Shown here: in pieces, positions 49,695 to 58,704 of the stretch
Layout of the letters: the number at the start of each line of letters is the position of its first letter
Numbering within the stretch: position 1 is the first letter of the stretch
Assembly: GCF_008001015.1 (NCBI RefSeq)
Contig: NZ_CP042862.1
Span: forward strand, 682,001-746,000
Length of the DNA: 64,000 nt
DNA from: Serinicoccus profundi
GTDB taxonomy: Bacteria; Actinomycetota; Actinomycetes; Actinomycetales; Dermatophilaceae
Direction of reading: 5' to 3'
The notes under the pieces: model-generated
Told to the model about the DNA's origin: nothing
The model's input: the letters and a program-made list of their open reading frames with translations, nothing else
Databases searched by the model: none
Position numbers and translations under genes: made by a program

Positions 49695-50554
49695 AGTGCC
49701 TCTCCTTCCGCCAGCGCGCCGTCGATCCCCCGGGGGTCGAGGTACCGGGTGCGCAGCTGGCTCGTCGTGACGATCTCCTCGAGCTCCAGGCCCGTCGGTC
49801 GCAGGAACGCCGGGACGGCGTCGAGGGGCAGCCCCCAGGTGAACGGCTCGCGCTGACGGGCGAGCCAGGCGGTGACGGCCGACCCGGCCTGGTGGAAGCG
49901 CAGCCGGCCCCGGCCGTCGGGGTGCATGAAGGTCCACACCAGCTGCGAGCCCGGAGCCAGCCGGGCGCAGCCCTGGAGGATGTCCAGGACAGCCGGCTCG
50001 GTGAGATACATCGTCACGCCCTCGAGGACGACGAAGGTCGGCAGCGACGCGTCGAGCCCGTGCCCGTCCTCCCACGCCTCGCGGCCCAGCTCCAGCGGGA
50101 CCAGGGTCAGGTTGTCGGGGAGGGCTGCCCCGATGGCGTCCCGCTTGACGGCGGACGTCGCCGGGTGGTCCACCTCCACGCACCGCACCTCGGGTAGCTC
50201 GCGGGCGATCCGCAGCGTGAGCGTGTCCAGGCCGGCCCCGAGGACGAGCAGCTGCCTCCCGCCGTCGCTGAGGAAGGCGCGTGCCGCGTCCTCGATGTAG
50301 CGCTTGCGGGCGGCGTAGTGGCGCTGGATGCCCGGGAGCACGAGACGTTCGAGAGCGTGGACCGCCCCGCGCGCTCCCGGTCGCGAGAGGAGCTGGATCA
50401 GGCGGAGCGTGCGCGGGGAGGTCCGGGTGAGCAGCCCCTCGGTCTGCGCGGCCGCGCCGGCCGGCACCAGGTCACGGTCCCGGGGCTGGCGAGAGAGGAA
50501 GACGGTGCTGAGCGCGATGAGGGAGGCGGTGGCGCTGGTCCGGTGCGGCTGCAC
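49670..50554 (-). CDS. PPM/LCMT-family class I SAM methyltransferase
   Basis: 294 residues. The family's RKRYIEDAARAFL and SAM motif I QLLVLGAGLDTLTLRIA (about residue 103) are followed by CVEVDHPATSAVKRDAI and VVLEGVTMYLTEPAV, as in leucine-carboxyl-methyltransferase-like proteins. Target unknown. The GTG start is preceded by AGGGGGGTGAG. It overlaps the FAD oxidase gene downstream, so both are probably one transcription unit. Confidence 0.82.
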   Translation of the reverse strand: MQPHRTSATASLIALSTVFLSRQPRDRDLVPAGAAAQTEGLLTRTSPRTLRLIQLLSRPGARGAVHALERLVLPGIQRHYAARKRYIEDAARAFLSDGGRQLLVLGAGLDTLTLRIARELPEVRCVEVDHPATSAVKRDAIGAALPDNLTLVPLELGREAWEDGHGLDASLPTFVVLEGVTMYLTEPAVLDILQGCARLAPGSQLVWTFMHPDGRGRLRFHQAGSAVTAWLARQREPFTWGLPLDAVPAFLRPTGLELEEIVTTSQLRTRYLDPRGIDGALAEGEALCLVRTTG

Positions 50555-50605
50555 GGCTCACCCCCCTGGCGGGTGTCGCTGGTGAGCGTGAGGCTAGCAT
50601 CGCGA

Positions 50606-50702
50606 TGGCGGAGGCGGACAGGAATCGAACCTGCCAACGACGACGAGTCGCCGTTCCACGGGTTTGAAACCCGGGGGGCCCACCAGGAACCCTGACACCT
50701 CC
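50606..50702 (-). tRNA. selC: tRNA-Sec (anticodon TCA)
   Basis: 97-nt tRNA with encoded CCA. The acceptor GGAGGTG pairs with CGCCTCC, discriminator G. The anticodon loop is TTTCAAA with a GGG/CCC stem. A long extra arm (about GGAACGGCGACTCGTCGTCG) and a GCAGG-TTCGATT-CCTGT T-arm follow. The UCA anticodon and long variable arm are diagnostic of selenocysteine tRNA. It completes selA, selB, selD and selC within 7 kb. Confidence 0.92.
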
Positions 50703-50723
50703 CTGCAGACTGTTGCCTGCGCG

Positions 50724-50739
50724 CCCTCCCGAAGGAGGG
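50724..50739 (-). terminator. UUCG-capped hairpin between the two tRNA genes
   Basis: On the minus strand CCCTCC-TTCG-GGAGGG, a 6-bp stem with a stable UUCG tetraloop, immediately after tRNA-Arg. Confidence 0.6.
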
Positions 50740-50742
50740 GAG

Positions 50743-50814
50743 CGCCCCCGGCAGGATTCGAACCTGCGCACCCGCCTCCGGAGGGCGGTGCTCTATCCCC
50801 TGAGCTACGGGGGC
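50743..50814 (-). tRNA. tRNA-Arg (anticodon CCG)
   Basis: 72-nt cloverleaf: acceptor GCCCCCG/CGGGGGC, D-arm with GCTC...GAGC, anticodon loop CTCCGGA between CCGCC and GGCGG, T-arm GCAGG-TTCGAAT-CCTGC. CCA is not encoded. Reads CGG arginine codons, common in this genome. Confidence 0.95.
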
Positions 50815-50885
50815 AACAGCAGCCAACTCTAGCAGCGCCGCCGGGGTGGCCGAAATCCCCGTGCGGGGGCGGTCCGTGCCCGCCC

Positions 50886-50891
50886 TAGACT
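50886..50891 (+). promoter_or_regulatory. -10 element of a leaderless argS transcript
   Basis: TAGACT, then 7 nt, then GTG 50899. An earlier in-frame GTG (50893) starts 1 nt after the hexamer and is therefore unlikely. Confidence 0.55.
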
Positions 50892-50898
50892 GGTGCGG

Positions 50899-52557
50899 GT
50901 GACCCCTGAACAGCTCGCTGCAGCGATCCATGCCGTGCTCACCGAGGCCGCTTCCGGTGACCTGCCCCTGGCCGAGGGTGATCTGCCGGCGCTCGAGGCG
51001 CTGCGCGTGGAGCGACCGCGGAGCCGCGAGCACGGGGACTGGTCGAGCAACGTGGCGATGCAGCTGGCCAAGCGAGCCGGTATGCCGCCGCGCCAGGTCG
51101 CCGAGGTCGTCGCCGGGCGTCTCGGGTCGGTCGAGGGCGTCGCCGCGGTCGACGTCGCCGGTCCGGGCTTCCTCAACATCACCCTCGACGTGGCGAGTGC
51201 GGCCGAGCTGGCCCGCAGCATCGTCGAGGCGGGGGGCACCTACGGCCACAACCAGACGATGGCCGGGCGCACCATCAACCTGGAGTTCGTCTCGGCGAAC
51301 CCGACCGGCCCGCTGCACATCGGGCATACCCGGTGGGCGGCCCTGGGTGACGCCCTGCACCGGCTGCTGTCGGCCAGCGGTGCCGACGTCACCGCCGAGC
51401 ACTACACCAACGACGCCGGGGCCCAGACGCAGCGGCTGGCCACCTCCATCCTGGCCCGCGCCCGCGGCCAGGAGGTGCCGGAGGGTGGGTACGCCGGCGA
51501 CTACGTCGACGCGCTCGCGGCCCAGGTGCTGCAGACCCGGCCGGACCTCCTAAACCTCCCCGAGGTCGAGGCGCTGGAGGTCTGCCGCGACACCGGTATG
51601 GCGTTGCAGGTCGCCGCGAACGAGCAGACGCTCGCCGACTTCCACGTGACCTTCGACGTGTGGTTCAGCGAGAAGAGCCTGCACGACGCCGGCGCGGTGG
51701 AGAAGGCGGTGGAGCGACTCCGCGAGCAGGGGCACGTCTTCGACGCCGACGGCGCGGTGTGGCTGCGTACGACGGATTTCGGCGACGACAAGGACCGCGT
51801 GCTCATCCGCGCCAACGGCGAGCCGACCTACTTCGCCGCCGACTGCGCCTACTACCTGTCCAAGAAGGACCGCGGGTTCCCCGAAAAGGTCTACATGCTC
51901 GGGGCCGACCACCACGGCTACGTCGGCCGGCTCAAGGCGATCGCGGCCTGCGCCGGGGACGACCCGGAGCGCAGCATCGAGGTGCTCATCGGCCAGCTCA
52001 TCAACATCAGCGGCGAGCGCATGGGCCGGCGCCGCGGCAACGCGGTCTACCTGTCCGACCTGCTGGAGTGGATCGGCGCCGACCCCATCCGCTACAGCCT
52101 GGGTCGCTACCCCGCCGACAGCCCCCTCGACCTCGACGGCGAGGAGCTGCGCAAGCGCTCCAACGACAACCCGGTCTTCTACGTGCAGTACGCCCACGCG
52201 CGCACCTGCAACGTCGCCCGCCTCGCGGGGGAGGACGGCGTGCGGCGCGAGGACGGCTTCGACCCCTCGCTGCTCGAGCACCCGACCGAGTCGCTGCTGC
52301 TGGCTGCCCTGGGCGACTTCCCGCGGGTCGTCGCGCAGGCCGCTCAGCTGCGCGAGCCGCACCGGGTGGCGCGCTACCTGGAGGACCTCGCGGGGCACTT
52401 CCACAAGTGGTACGACGAGTGCCGCGTCCGGCCGACCAGCGCGGACGAGGAGATCACCGACCTGCACCGCTCCCGGCTGTGGCTCAACGACGCCACCCGT
52501 CAGGTGCTCGCCAACGGCCTCGCCCTGCTCGGTGTGAGCGCCCCCGAGCGCATGTGA
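50899..52557 (+). CDS. argS: Arginyl-tRNA synthetase
   Basis: 552 residues, class I. The N-terminal Add-1 domain (VAMQLAKRAGMPPRQVAE..., GFLNITLD) precedes the HIGH box SANPTGPLHIGHTRWAA near residue 133. YFAADCAYYLSKKDRGF, LGADHHGYVGRLKA and the degenerate KMSKS region SGERMGRRRGN follow, then the DALR anticodon-binding domain (HFHKWYDECRV). It heads the argS-hom-rho-rpmE-prfA series. Confidence 0.97.
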   Translation: MTPEQLAAAIHAVLTEAASGDLPLAEGDLPALEALRVERPRSREHGDWSSNVAMQLAKRAGMPPRQVAEVVAGRLGSVEGVAAVDVAGPGFLNITLDVASAAELARSIVEAGGTYGHNQTMAGRTINLEFVSANPTGPLHIGHTRWAALGDALHRLLSASGADVTAEHYTNDAGAQTQRLATSILARARGQEVPEGGYAGDYVDALAAQVLQTRPDLLNLPEVEALEVCRDTGMALQVAANEQTLADFHVTFDVWFSEKSLHDAGAVEKAVERLREQGHVFDADGAVWLRTTDFGDDKDRVLIRANGEPTYFAADCAYYLSKKDRGFPEKVYMLGADHHGYVGRLKAIAACAGDDPERSIEVLIGQLINISGERMGRRRGNAVYLSDLLEWIGADPIRYSLGRYPADSPLDLDGEELRKRSNDNPVFYVQYAHARTCNVARLAGEDGVRREDGFDPSLLEHPTESLLLAALGDFPRVVAQAAQLREPHRVARYLEDLAGHFHKWYDECRVRPTSADEEITDLHRSRLWLNDATRQVLANGLALLGVSAPERM

Positions 52558-52660
52558 CCCCTCGCGTCCACCACGCCGACCCGACGGCCGGGTCCGCCCA
52601 CGCGGAGGTCCCGGCCAGCCTGCCCCCACCTCGCCCGTCCCCGTCAGACCGGAGCCCACC

Positions 52661-53638
52661 GTGACCGACACCCCTGCCCCGCGTCCGTTTCGCCTCGCCC
52701 TGCTGGGTGGAGGAACGGTCGGTGCGGCCGTCGCCCGCCGCCTCCTCCAGCACGGGGAGACGTATGCCGCCCTGCTGGGTCGCCCGCTCGTGCTCACCGG
52801 GGTCGCGGTCCGCGACGCCTCCCGGGTGCGCGACGGCATACCGGCCGAGCTGCTGACCACCGACGCCGCCGCGCTGGCCGCCGAGGCCGACGTGGTCGTC
52901 GAGGTCATGGGCGGTCTCGAGCCGGCCGGGACGCTCATCGAGGCCGCCCTGCGCCGGGGTGCGCAGGTGGTCACGGCCAACAAGCAGCTCATCGCGCGGC
53001 GCGGGGAGGAGCTGCACGCCGTGGCCCGGGAGCACGGGGGCGGCCTGCACTACGAGGCGGCGGTCATGGCGGCCGTGCCCGTGCTGAGCGTCGTGCGGGA
53101 GTCGCTCGCCGGTGATGAGATCACCGCGGTCCGCGGCATCGTCAACGGGTCCACCAACTACGTCCTCGACCTCGTCGCCCGCGAGGGGGTGGCCTTCTCC
53201 GACGCGGTGCGCCAGGCGGGGGAGCTCGGCTACCTCGAGGCAGACCCGACCGAGGACCTGGAGGGTCTGGACGCCGCAGCCAAGATCGCCATCCTGGCGC
53301 GGACGGCCTGGGGAGTGCCCGCCCCGCTGGGCGACGTGGAGGTCACCGGCATCTCCGGGCTCACCGACGAGGACTTCGCGGCCGCCGAGGGGCGGGGCGA
53401 GGTCGTCAAGCTCGTGGCGAGCGCCGAACGCGACGACCAGGGCGTGGTGCGCGCCGCCGTACTCCCGCTCAGCCTGCCCGCCGCGGACCCCCTCGCACAG
53501 GTCCGCGGGGGCACCAACGTCGTCGAGATCGACGCCGTCCTCGCTGGTCCGGTGCGTCTCACGGGTGCGGGAGCCGGCGGTGACCAGACCGCGTCGGCGG
53601 TGCTCGGCGACGTGGTGCGGGCGGCACGGGCCCGCTGA
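52661..53638 (+). CDS. hom: Homoserine dehydrogenase without ACT domain
   Basis: 325 residues. Reduces aspartate semialdehyde to homoserine. The NAD(P) domain has LALLGGGTVGAAVARRL; VTANKQLIA, the substrate segment MAAVPVLSVVRESLAGDEITAVRGIVNGSTNYVL and GYLEADPTEDLEGLDAAAKIAIL (catalytic Lys/Asp) follow. The protein ends where the regulatory ACT domain of the usual form of about 430 residues would begin, so threonine feedback inhibition may be absent. GTG 52661 has GGAG upstream. The usual neighbours lysA, thrC and thrB are missing. Confidence 0.93.
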   Translation: MTDTPAPRPFRLALLGGGTVGAAVARRLLQHGETYAALLGRPLVLTGVAVRDASRVRDGIPAELLTTDAAALAAEADVVVEVMGGLEPAGTLIEAALRRGAQVVTANKQLIARRGEELHAVAREHGGGLHYEAAVMAAVPVLSVVRESLAGDEITAVRGIVNGSTNYVLDLVAREGVAFSDAVRQAGELGYLEADPTEDLEGLDAAAKIAILARTAWGVPAPLGDVEVTGISGLTDEDFAAAEGRGEVVKLVASAERDDQGVVRAAVLPLSLPAADPLAQVRGGTNVVEIDAVLAGPVRLTGAGAGGDQTASAVLGDVVRAARAR

Positions 53639-53675
53639 GGTGGCGGCGCGGTATGGTCCGCGCCCGGCTGCGTGT

Positions 53676-53681
53676 TATCGT
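53676..53681 (+). promoter_or_regulatory. Probable extended -10 of the rho promoter
   Basis: TG-T-TATCGT, an extended -10 shape, about 200 nt before the rho GTG. No good -35 is seen. Confidence 0.35.
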
Positions 53682-53683
53682 GA

Positions 53684-53839
53684 AGGCGCTTCGTGACAAG
53701 GCCGAGCACATCGCTGATCGGCTCCGAAGCGCCTCCACGCACGGGCCGTCGGCTTCGCGACGTGTCCTCAACCGTAGGCCGCTGCACCGGTCGTCCCCGT
53801 GCTTGAGTCCGACCGCGGTGCCACTTGTGGTGCACCGCG
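53684..53839 (+). promoter_or_regulatory. Structured rho leader
   Basis: Two hairpins. AGGCGCTTC (53684-53692) pairs perfectly with GAAGCGCCT (53726-53734). CGCGGTG-CCAC (53814-53824) pairs with GTGG-(TG)-CACCGCG (53827-53839). A long structured leader fits autoregulation of rho, but the mechanism is not shown by sequence. Confidence 0.45.
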
Positions 53840-53887
53840 ACACCCTAGGCCCCGAACCGGTTTCGACCGAGGGGGAAGGAATCCCAC

Positions 53888-55828
53888 GTGACTGAGATCA
53901 CCGACGCCAGCGCGACCCGTACGGGCTCGCTGAGCACCCTCCGACTGGCCGAGCTCCAGGAGCTCGCGTCGGGCATGGGTATCGCCGTGAACAACAAGAT
54001 GCGCAAGGCCGACCTGGTCTCCGCCATCCGGGAGCGTCGCGGGGGCGCTGCCAGCACCAACGGCTCCGTCGACCGTCAGGACGCCATCGAGGCCGCCCTC
54101 GACCGCGCCCAGGCCGAGCGCGAGGACACCGCGCCCAGCGGCCCGTCCCGCACGCGCCGCAGCCGGCGCGGCGGGTCCGCCGCCGGCGCACCGCGGGGCG
54201 AGCAGGAGCGCCAGGCCGACGCCGCCTCCACCGAGGGTGCGGACTCGCCGGACTCCCGCCCCGCGACGGGTGGCGAGCAGCGCCAGACGGAGCGTCGCGA
54301 CGACCGTCGCGACGAGCGCCAGGACACCCGCCGTCAGGACGACAGCGGCGACGAGCGTCAGGACTCCGGCCGTCAGGGTCAGGACAACCGCCGCCAGGGT
54401 CAGGACGACCGCCGCCAGGACGACCGTCGTCAGGACGACCGCCGCCAGAGCGAGCGCGACGGGCAGCAGGGCGATCAGCAGCGCCGTGACGGCGACGGCT
54501 ACGACGACGACGAGGGCGGCCGCCGCGGTCGTCGCCGCAACCGCAACCGCAACCGGGACCGCAAGCGCGGTCGTGGCACCCAGCCGGGTGCCGTGGGCGG
54601 TGGCCAGCCGCAGCAGCAGGAGGTCGAGAGCTACTCCGAGGAGGACGTCCTCGTCCCCGTCGGCGGCGTCGTCGACCTGCTCGACAGCTACGCCTTCATC
54701 CGCACCACCGGCTACCTGCCGGGGCCGACCGACGTCTACGTCCCCATGGGCATGGTCAAGAAGCACGGCCTGCGCAAGGGTGACGCGGTCACGGGTGCCA
54801 TCAAGGCGCCGCAGGACGGCAGCGACGTCGGCCAGCACACCGTCTCCTCGACCGGAAACAAGCGCGACAAAGGCAAGTTCAGCGCCCTCGTGCGGCTGGA
54901 CAGCATCAACGGCCAGGACCCGGACCAGGGCCGTCAGCGTCCGAACTTCTCCAACCTGACCCCGCTCTACCCCCAGCAGCGGCTGCGGCTGGAGACGGAC
55001 CAGAAGAACCTCACCACCCGGGTCATCGATATGGTGACGCCGATCGGCAAGGGCCAGCGTGGCCTCATCGTCTCCCCGCCCAAGGCGGGCAAGACGATGG
55101 TCATGCAGTCCATCGCCAACGCGATCACCACCAACAACCCCGAGGTGCACCTGATGATCGTCCTCGTGGACGAGCGTCCGGAGGAGGTCACCGACTTCCA
55201 GCGCAGCGTCAAGGGCGAGGTCATCTCCTCGACCTTCGACCGCCCGGCGAGCGACCACACGATCGTCGCCGAGCTGGCCATCGAGCGGGCCAAGCGCCTC
55301 GTCGAGCTCGGTCAGGACGTCGTCGTCCTGCTGGACGGCATCACCCGCCTGGGCCGCGCCTACAACCTCGCGGCGCCCGCCTCGGGCCGCATCCTCTCCG
55401 GTGGTGTCGACTCGGCCGCGCTCTACCCGCCGAAGAAGTTCTTCGGTGCCGCGCGCAACATCGAGGACGGCGGATCCCTGACGATCCTCGCCACGGCGCT
55501 CGTGGAGACCGGGTCCAAGATGGACGAGGTCATCTTCGAGGAGTTCAAGGGCACCGGCAACATGGAGCTCAAGCTCTCCCGCCAGCTCGCCGACCGGCGC
55601 ATCTTCCCGGCCGTCGACGTCAACGCCTCGAGCACCCGGCGTGAGGAGATCCTCATGTCCTCCGAGGAGCTCAAGATCATGTGGAAGCTGCGCCGCGTCC
55701 TCGCCGCCCTCGACCAGCAGCAGGGAATCGAACTGCTCATCGACCGGTTGAAGAAGACGAAGCACAACTACGAGTTCCTCACCCAGGTTCAGCAGACCAG
55801 CTCGGTCCGTCTGGACGACGAGGACTGA
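53888..55828 (+). CDS. rho: Transcription termination factor Rho with large N-terminal insertion
   Basis: 646 residues, against about 420 in E. coli. Residues 15-50 are the Rho N-terminal helix bundle ([30 protein letters not shown]). About 65-240 is an Arg/Asp/Gln-rich low-complexity insertion with RRQDD repeats, typical of actinobacterial Rho and able to bind RNA non-specifically. The RNA-binding OB domain ([15 protein letters not shown]) and hexameric ATPase follow: [14 protein letters not shown] Walker [18 protein letters not shown] Walker B, and [24 protein letters not shown] 53888 has GGGGGAAGGA upstream. Confidence 0.97.
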   Translation: MTEITDASATRTGSLSTLRLAELQELASGMGIAVNNKMRKADLVSAIRERRGGAASTNGSVDRQDAIEAALDRAQAEREDTAPSGPSRTRRSRRGGSAAGAPRGEQERQADAASTEGADSPDSRPATGGEQRQTERRDDRRDERQDTRRQDDSGDERQDSGRQGQDNRRQGQDDRRQDDRRQDDRRQSERDGQQGDQQRRDGDGYDDDEGGRRGRRRNRNRNRDRKRGRGTQPGAVGGGQPQQQEVESYSEEDVLVPVGGVVDLLDSYAFIRTTGYLPGPTDVYVPMGMVKKHGLRKGDAVTGAIKAPQDGSDVGQHTVSSTGNKRDKGKFSALVRLDSINGQDPDQGRQRPNFSNLTPLYPQQRLRLETDQKNLTTRVIDMVTPIGKGQRGLIVSPPKAGKTMVMQSIANAITTNNPEVHLMIVLVDERPEEVTDFQRSVKGEVISSTFDRPASDHTIVAELAIERAKRLVELGQDVVVLLDGITRLGRAYNLAAPASGRILSGGVDSAALYPPKKFFGAARNIEDGGSLTILATALVETGSKMDEVIFEEFKGTGNMELKLSRQLADRRIFPAVDVNASSTRREEILMSSEELKIMWKLRRVLAALDQQQGIELLIDRLKKTKHNYEFLTQVQQTSSVRLDDED

Positions 55829-55856
55829 GCGGTGCATCACACCGGATCCCGTCGCG

Positions 55857-55862
55857 TAGACT
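55857..55862 (+). promoter_or_regulatory. Probable -10 of an rpmE promoter
   Basis: TAGACT 76 nt upstream of the rpmE ATG. It suggests rpmE is also transcribed independently of rho. Confidence 0.45.
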
Positions 55863-55938
55863 GATCCGCCGGCCCACCGGTTCACGCCCGCGCTCCCGCA
55901 CGGGCGACCCGGGGACACCACGCCACCCAAGGAGAATC

Positions 55939-56154
55939 ATGCAGAAGGACATCCACCCGAACTACGTCGAGACCCAGGTCACCTGCACCTGTGGCGCGAC
56001 GTTCACCACTCGGAGCACCGCTCCGTCGGGCAAGATCAGCGCCGACGTCTGCTCGCAGTGCCACCCCTTCTACACCGGCAAGCAGAAGATCCTGGACACC
56101 GGTGGGCGCGTCGCCCGCTTCCAGGAGCGCTACGGCAAGAAGGCCGCCAACTAA
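55939..56154 (+). CDS. rpmE: Large ribosomal subunit protein bL31
   Basis: 71 residues. [20 protein letters not shown], then [14 protein letters not shown]. The cysteines (CTC and CSQC) show the zinc-binding C+ form, which organisms replace by a C- paralogue under zinc starvation. ATG 55939 has AAGGAGA upstream. It lies between rho and prfA as in most actinobacteria. Confidence 0.97.
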   Translation: MQKDIHPNYVETQVTCTCGATFTTRSTAPSGKISADVCSQCHPFYTGKQKILDTGGRVARFQERYGKKAAN

Positions 56155-56165
56155 GACCCGCGCAC

Positions 56166-56197
56166 CGCCGGTCCCGCGATCACTCGCGGGGCCGGCG
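56166..56197 (+). terminator. Terminator after rpmE
   Basis: CGCCGGTCCCGCGA (56166-56179) pairs with TCGCGGGGCCGGCG (56184-56197), 14 pairs with one T-G wobble and a TCAC loop. It is followed by a moderately T-rich TTCGCCGTTTCC. Confidence 0.75.
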
Positions 56198-56251
56198 TTC
56201 GCCGTTTCCGGACCCCCCAGCCCCGCTGGTGGTCCTCGTCAGGAGGTCACG

Positions 56252-57331
56252 GTGTTCGAGTCCGCCCTACCGCTGCTCGGTGAGCACGCCGACATCGAGC
56301 GGGAGCTCGCCGACCCCGCCGTCCACGGCGACCCGACCGCCCTCCGGCGGCTCAACAAGAGGTATGCCGCACTCGCCCCGACCGTGGCGGCATACCGGGC
56401 CTGGGAGTCGGCCTCGGGGGACCTGGAGGCGGCCCGTGAGCTCGCGGCCGAGGACCCCTCCTTCGCCGACGAGGTGCCCGCGCTGGAGCAGGCGGTGACG
56501 GCCGCGGCCGAGGCCCTGCGCCGCCAGCTCGTCCCGCGCGACCCCGACGACGACCGCGACGTCATCCTCGAGGTCAAGGCCGGAGAGGGCGGGGAGGAGT
56601 CGGCGCTGTTCGCCGGTGACCTCATGCGGATGTACCTCCGCTACGCCGAGCGCCGCGGGTGGCGGACGGCGATGCTCGACGCGACGCCCTCCGACCTCGG
56701 AGGCTACAAGGAGGCCCGGGTCTCCGTCAGCGCGAGCGGGACGCCCGGGCCGGGTGAGGCGCCGTGGGCCCGGCTGAAGTACGAGGGGGGCGTCCACCGG
56801 GTGCAGCGGGTGCCCGTCACCGAGAGCCAGGGGCGCGTGCATACCTCGGCGGCCGGCGTGCTCGTCATGCCCGACATCGAGGACCCGGCCGAGGTGCAGC
56901 TGGATGCCAACGACCTGAAGATCGACGTCTTCCGCTCCTCCGGGCCCGGCGGGCAGTCGGTCAACACGACCGACTCGGCGGTGCGCATCACCCACCTGCC
57001 GACCGGCCTGGTCGTCTCCTGCCAGAACGAGAAGAGCCAGCTCCAGAACAAGGAGTCGGCCCTGCGCGTCCTGCGCGCCCGGCTGCACCAGATCGCGGTC
57101 GAGGAGGCGGAGGAGGCGGCCAGCGCCCAGCGCCGCAGCCAGATCCGCACGGTCGACCGCAGCGAGCGGATCCGCACCTACAACTTCGGCGAGAACCGCA
57201 TCGCCGACCACCGCACCGGCTTCAAGGCCTACAACCTCGACCAGGTGCTCGACGGCGACCTGGACCCGGTCGTGCAGTCCGCCGTCGAGGCGGACGAGGC
57301 GGCCCGGCTCGCCGCCGCGGGCGAGCAGTGA
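56252..57331 (+). CDS. prfA: Peptide chain release factor 1
   Basis: 359 residues. Recognises UAA/UAG and triggers peptide release. The catalytic GGQ is in [21 protein letters not shown] near residue 237. The codon-recognition domain lies around residue 190, and [19 protein letters not shown] closes the protein. GTG 56252 has a strong AGGAGGT 4 nt upstream. PrmC, which methylates the GGQ glutamine, is encoded next. Confidence 0.96.
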   Translation: MFESALPLLGEHADIERELADPAVHGDPTALRRLNKRYAALAPTVAAYRAWESASGDLEAARELAAEDPSFADEVPALEQAVTAAAEALRRQLVPRDPDDDRDVILEVKAGEGGEESALFAGDLMRMYLRYAERRGWRTAMLDATPSDLGGYKEARVSVSASGTPGPGEAPWARLKYEGGVHRVQRVPVTESQGRVHTSAAGVLVMPDIEDPAEVQLDANDLKIDVFRSSGPGGQSVNTTDSAVRITHLPTGLVVSCQNEKSQLQNKESALRVLRARLHQIAVEEAEEAASAQRRSQIRTVDRSERIRTYNFGENRIADHRTGFKAYNLDQVLDGDLDPVVQSAVEADEAARLAAAGEQ

Positions 57332-57410
57332 CGCCATCACGGGGCACCGTGGTGGCTCCGGGTCGCCCTGACGACCCGCGCCCACCACGCCGCGCGAGCG
57401 GAGCAGCGCG

Positions 57411-58283
57411 GTGAGCGTCGACGAGCTCGTCCGGGCCGCGGCGGGCCGGCTGCGCCAGGCGGGGGTCGCCAGCCCGGAGGTGGACGCCGAGCTGCTGCTC
57501 GCCCACGCGCTGGGCCGCGAGGTGGGCGAGGTGCGGCGGGCGCGGGTCATGCGCGAGGACGTGGCGCCGGGCCCGCACGCCCGCTTCCTGCAGCTCGTGG
57601 TCCGGCGGGCCGAGCGGGTGCCGCTGCAGCACCTCACCGGGACGGCGCACTTCGCGGGGGTCAACCTGCAGGTCGGGCCCGGGGTCTTCGTGCCCCGACC
57701 GGAGACCGAGACCCTCGTGCAGCTGGCCCTGGAGGCGCTGGCGCCTCTCGGGGCGCCGACGGTGGTGGACCTCTGCACCGGCAGCGGGGCCATCGCGCTC
57801 GCCCTCGCCACGTCCCGTCGCGAGGCCCGGATCGGTGCGGTCGAGCTGTCCCCCGAGGCCCACGCGTATGCCGTGACCAATGTCGCGGCGACCGGGCTGA
57901 CCGTCGACCTGCGGCTCGGCCCGGCGCAGGAGGCCTTCGCGGACTGGCTCGGGGAGGTCGACGTCGTGGTGAGCAACCCGCCGTACATCCCGCCCGACGC
58001 CGTTCCCGTCGACGCCGAGGTGCGTGACCACGACCCCGCGGTCGCGCTCTACGGCGGGGGAGCCGACGGGCTGGAGCTGCCGGGGCTGCTCGCGGCCCGC
58101 GCCTGGGCCCTCCTCCGCCCCGGCGGCCGGCTGCTCATGGAGCACGCGGACGTGCAGTCCCAGGCCGTGTGCACCCTGCTCGAGGGTGCCGGCTGGGTCG
58201 ACGTCGCCGACCACGAGGACCTCACCGGTCGCCCCCGGGTCGTCGCCGCCCGGCGCCCCGGGACGCACCACCGCGGCTCCTGA
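57411..58283 (+). CDS. prmC: Release factor glutamine methyltransferase
   Basis: 290 residues. N5-methylates the GGQ glutamine of RF1/RF2. Helical N-terminal domain (about 1-80), then VPLQHLTGTAHFAGVNLQVGPGVFVPRPETE, SAM motif VVDLCTGSGAIALALA near residue 120 and the catalytic VVVSNPPYIP near 186. GTG start. The gene is followed by a strong terminator. Confidence 0.95.
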   Translation: MSVDELVRAAAGRLRQAGVASPEVDAELLLAHALGREVGEVRRARVMREDVAPGPHARFLQLVVRRAERVPLQHLTGTAHFAGVNLQVGPGVFVPRPETETLVQLALEALAPLGAPTVVDLCTGSGAIALALATSRREARIGAVELSPEAHAYAVTNVAATGLTVDLRLGPAQEAFADWLGEVDVVVSNPPYIPPDAVPVDAEVRDHDPAVALYGGGADGLELPGLLAARAWALLRPGGRLLMEHADVQSQAVCTLLEGAGWVDVADHEDLTGRPRVVAARRPGTHHRGS

Positions 58284-58377
58284 GGCGCTCGCCGCCCAGC
58301 AGGCCTCCTGAGGCGCTCACGCGTCACGCCTGCCGACGGCGCTCACTCACGCCCTGAAGAGCGGGGCCCAGAACAGC

Positions 58378-58411
58378 CACGAGCCCCGGCACAGGTGTGC
58401 CGGGGCTCGTG
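58378..58411. terminator. Strong bidirectional terminator
   Basis: A perfect 15-bp stem, CACGAGCCCCGGCAC (58378-58392) with GTGCCGGGGCTCGTG (58397-58411), loop AGGT. It lies between prmC and the convergent small membrane gene. The 58284-58377 stretch before it holds no gene. Confidence 0.85.
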
Positions 58412-58469
58412 CGTGGCGTCGTGAGGGATGCCCTTGGGGGCACCCCTCGACGTCAGGTGAGGTCTGAGA

Positions 58470-58544
58470 TCAAAAGATGTAGATCAGCAGGGCGATGATG
58501 AGCAGAACGCCGACGATGGTCCAGATCAGGCCGCTACCGCGCAT
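58470..58544 (-). CDS. 24-residue hydrophobic membrane peptide
   Basis: Very short frame: MRGSG, then an uninterrupted hydrophobic helix from LIWTIVGVLLI to the C-terminal LIYIF (residues 6-24), stop TGA. A clear AAGGAG site lies about 10 nt before the ATG, and the gene has its own space between a terminator and tsaC. The layout (polar N-terminus of five residues, single helix) resembles the tiny hydrophobic proteins common in actinobacteria. Function unknown. Confidence 0.65.
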   Translation of the reverse strand: MRGSGLIWTIVGVLLIIALLIYIF

Positions 58545-58704
58545 TCGGGTCACTCTCCTTGAATCGAGGCAGGCGCGAGAGATGCGCCCGCCATGGGGAA
58601 CGCCTCAGGAAACTGTGTTTCGGTCCCAGATGCAACTCGAAGCGTCCCCTGCTGCTCGTGGGAGGATGAGCGTCATCGACCCGGACCACGACGACGGAGG
58701 CACG

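Noticed and set aside
54240-54560. CRISPR-like or tandem DNA repeat within rho
   Set aside because: Repeats are short, degenerate and in phase with codons for RRQDD; they are protein low complexity.
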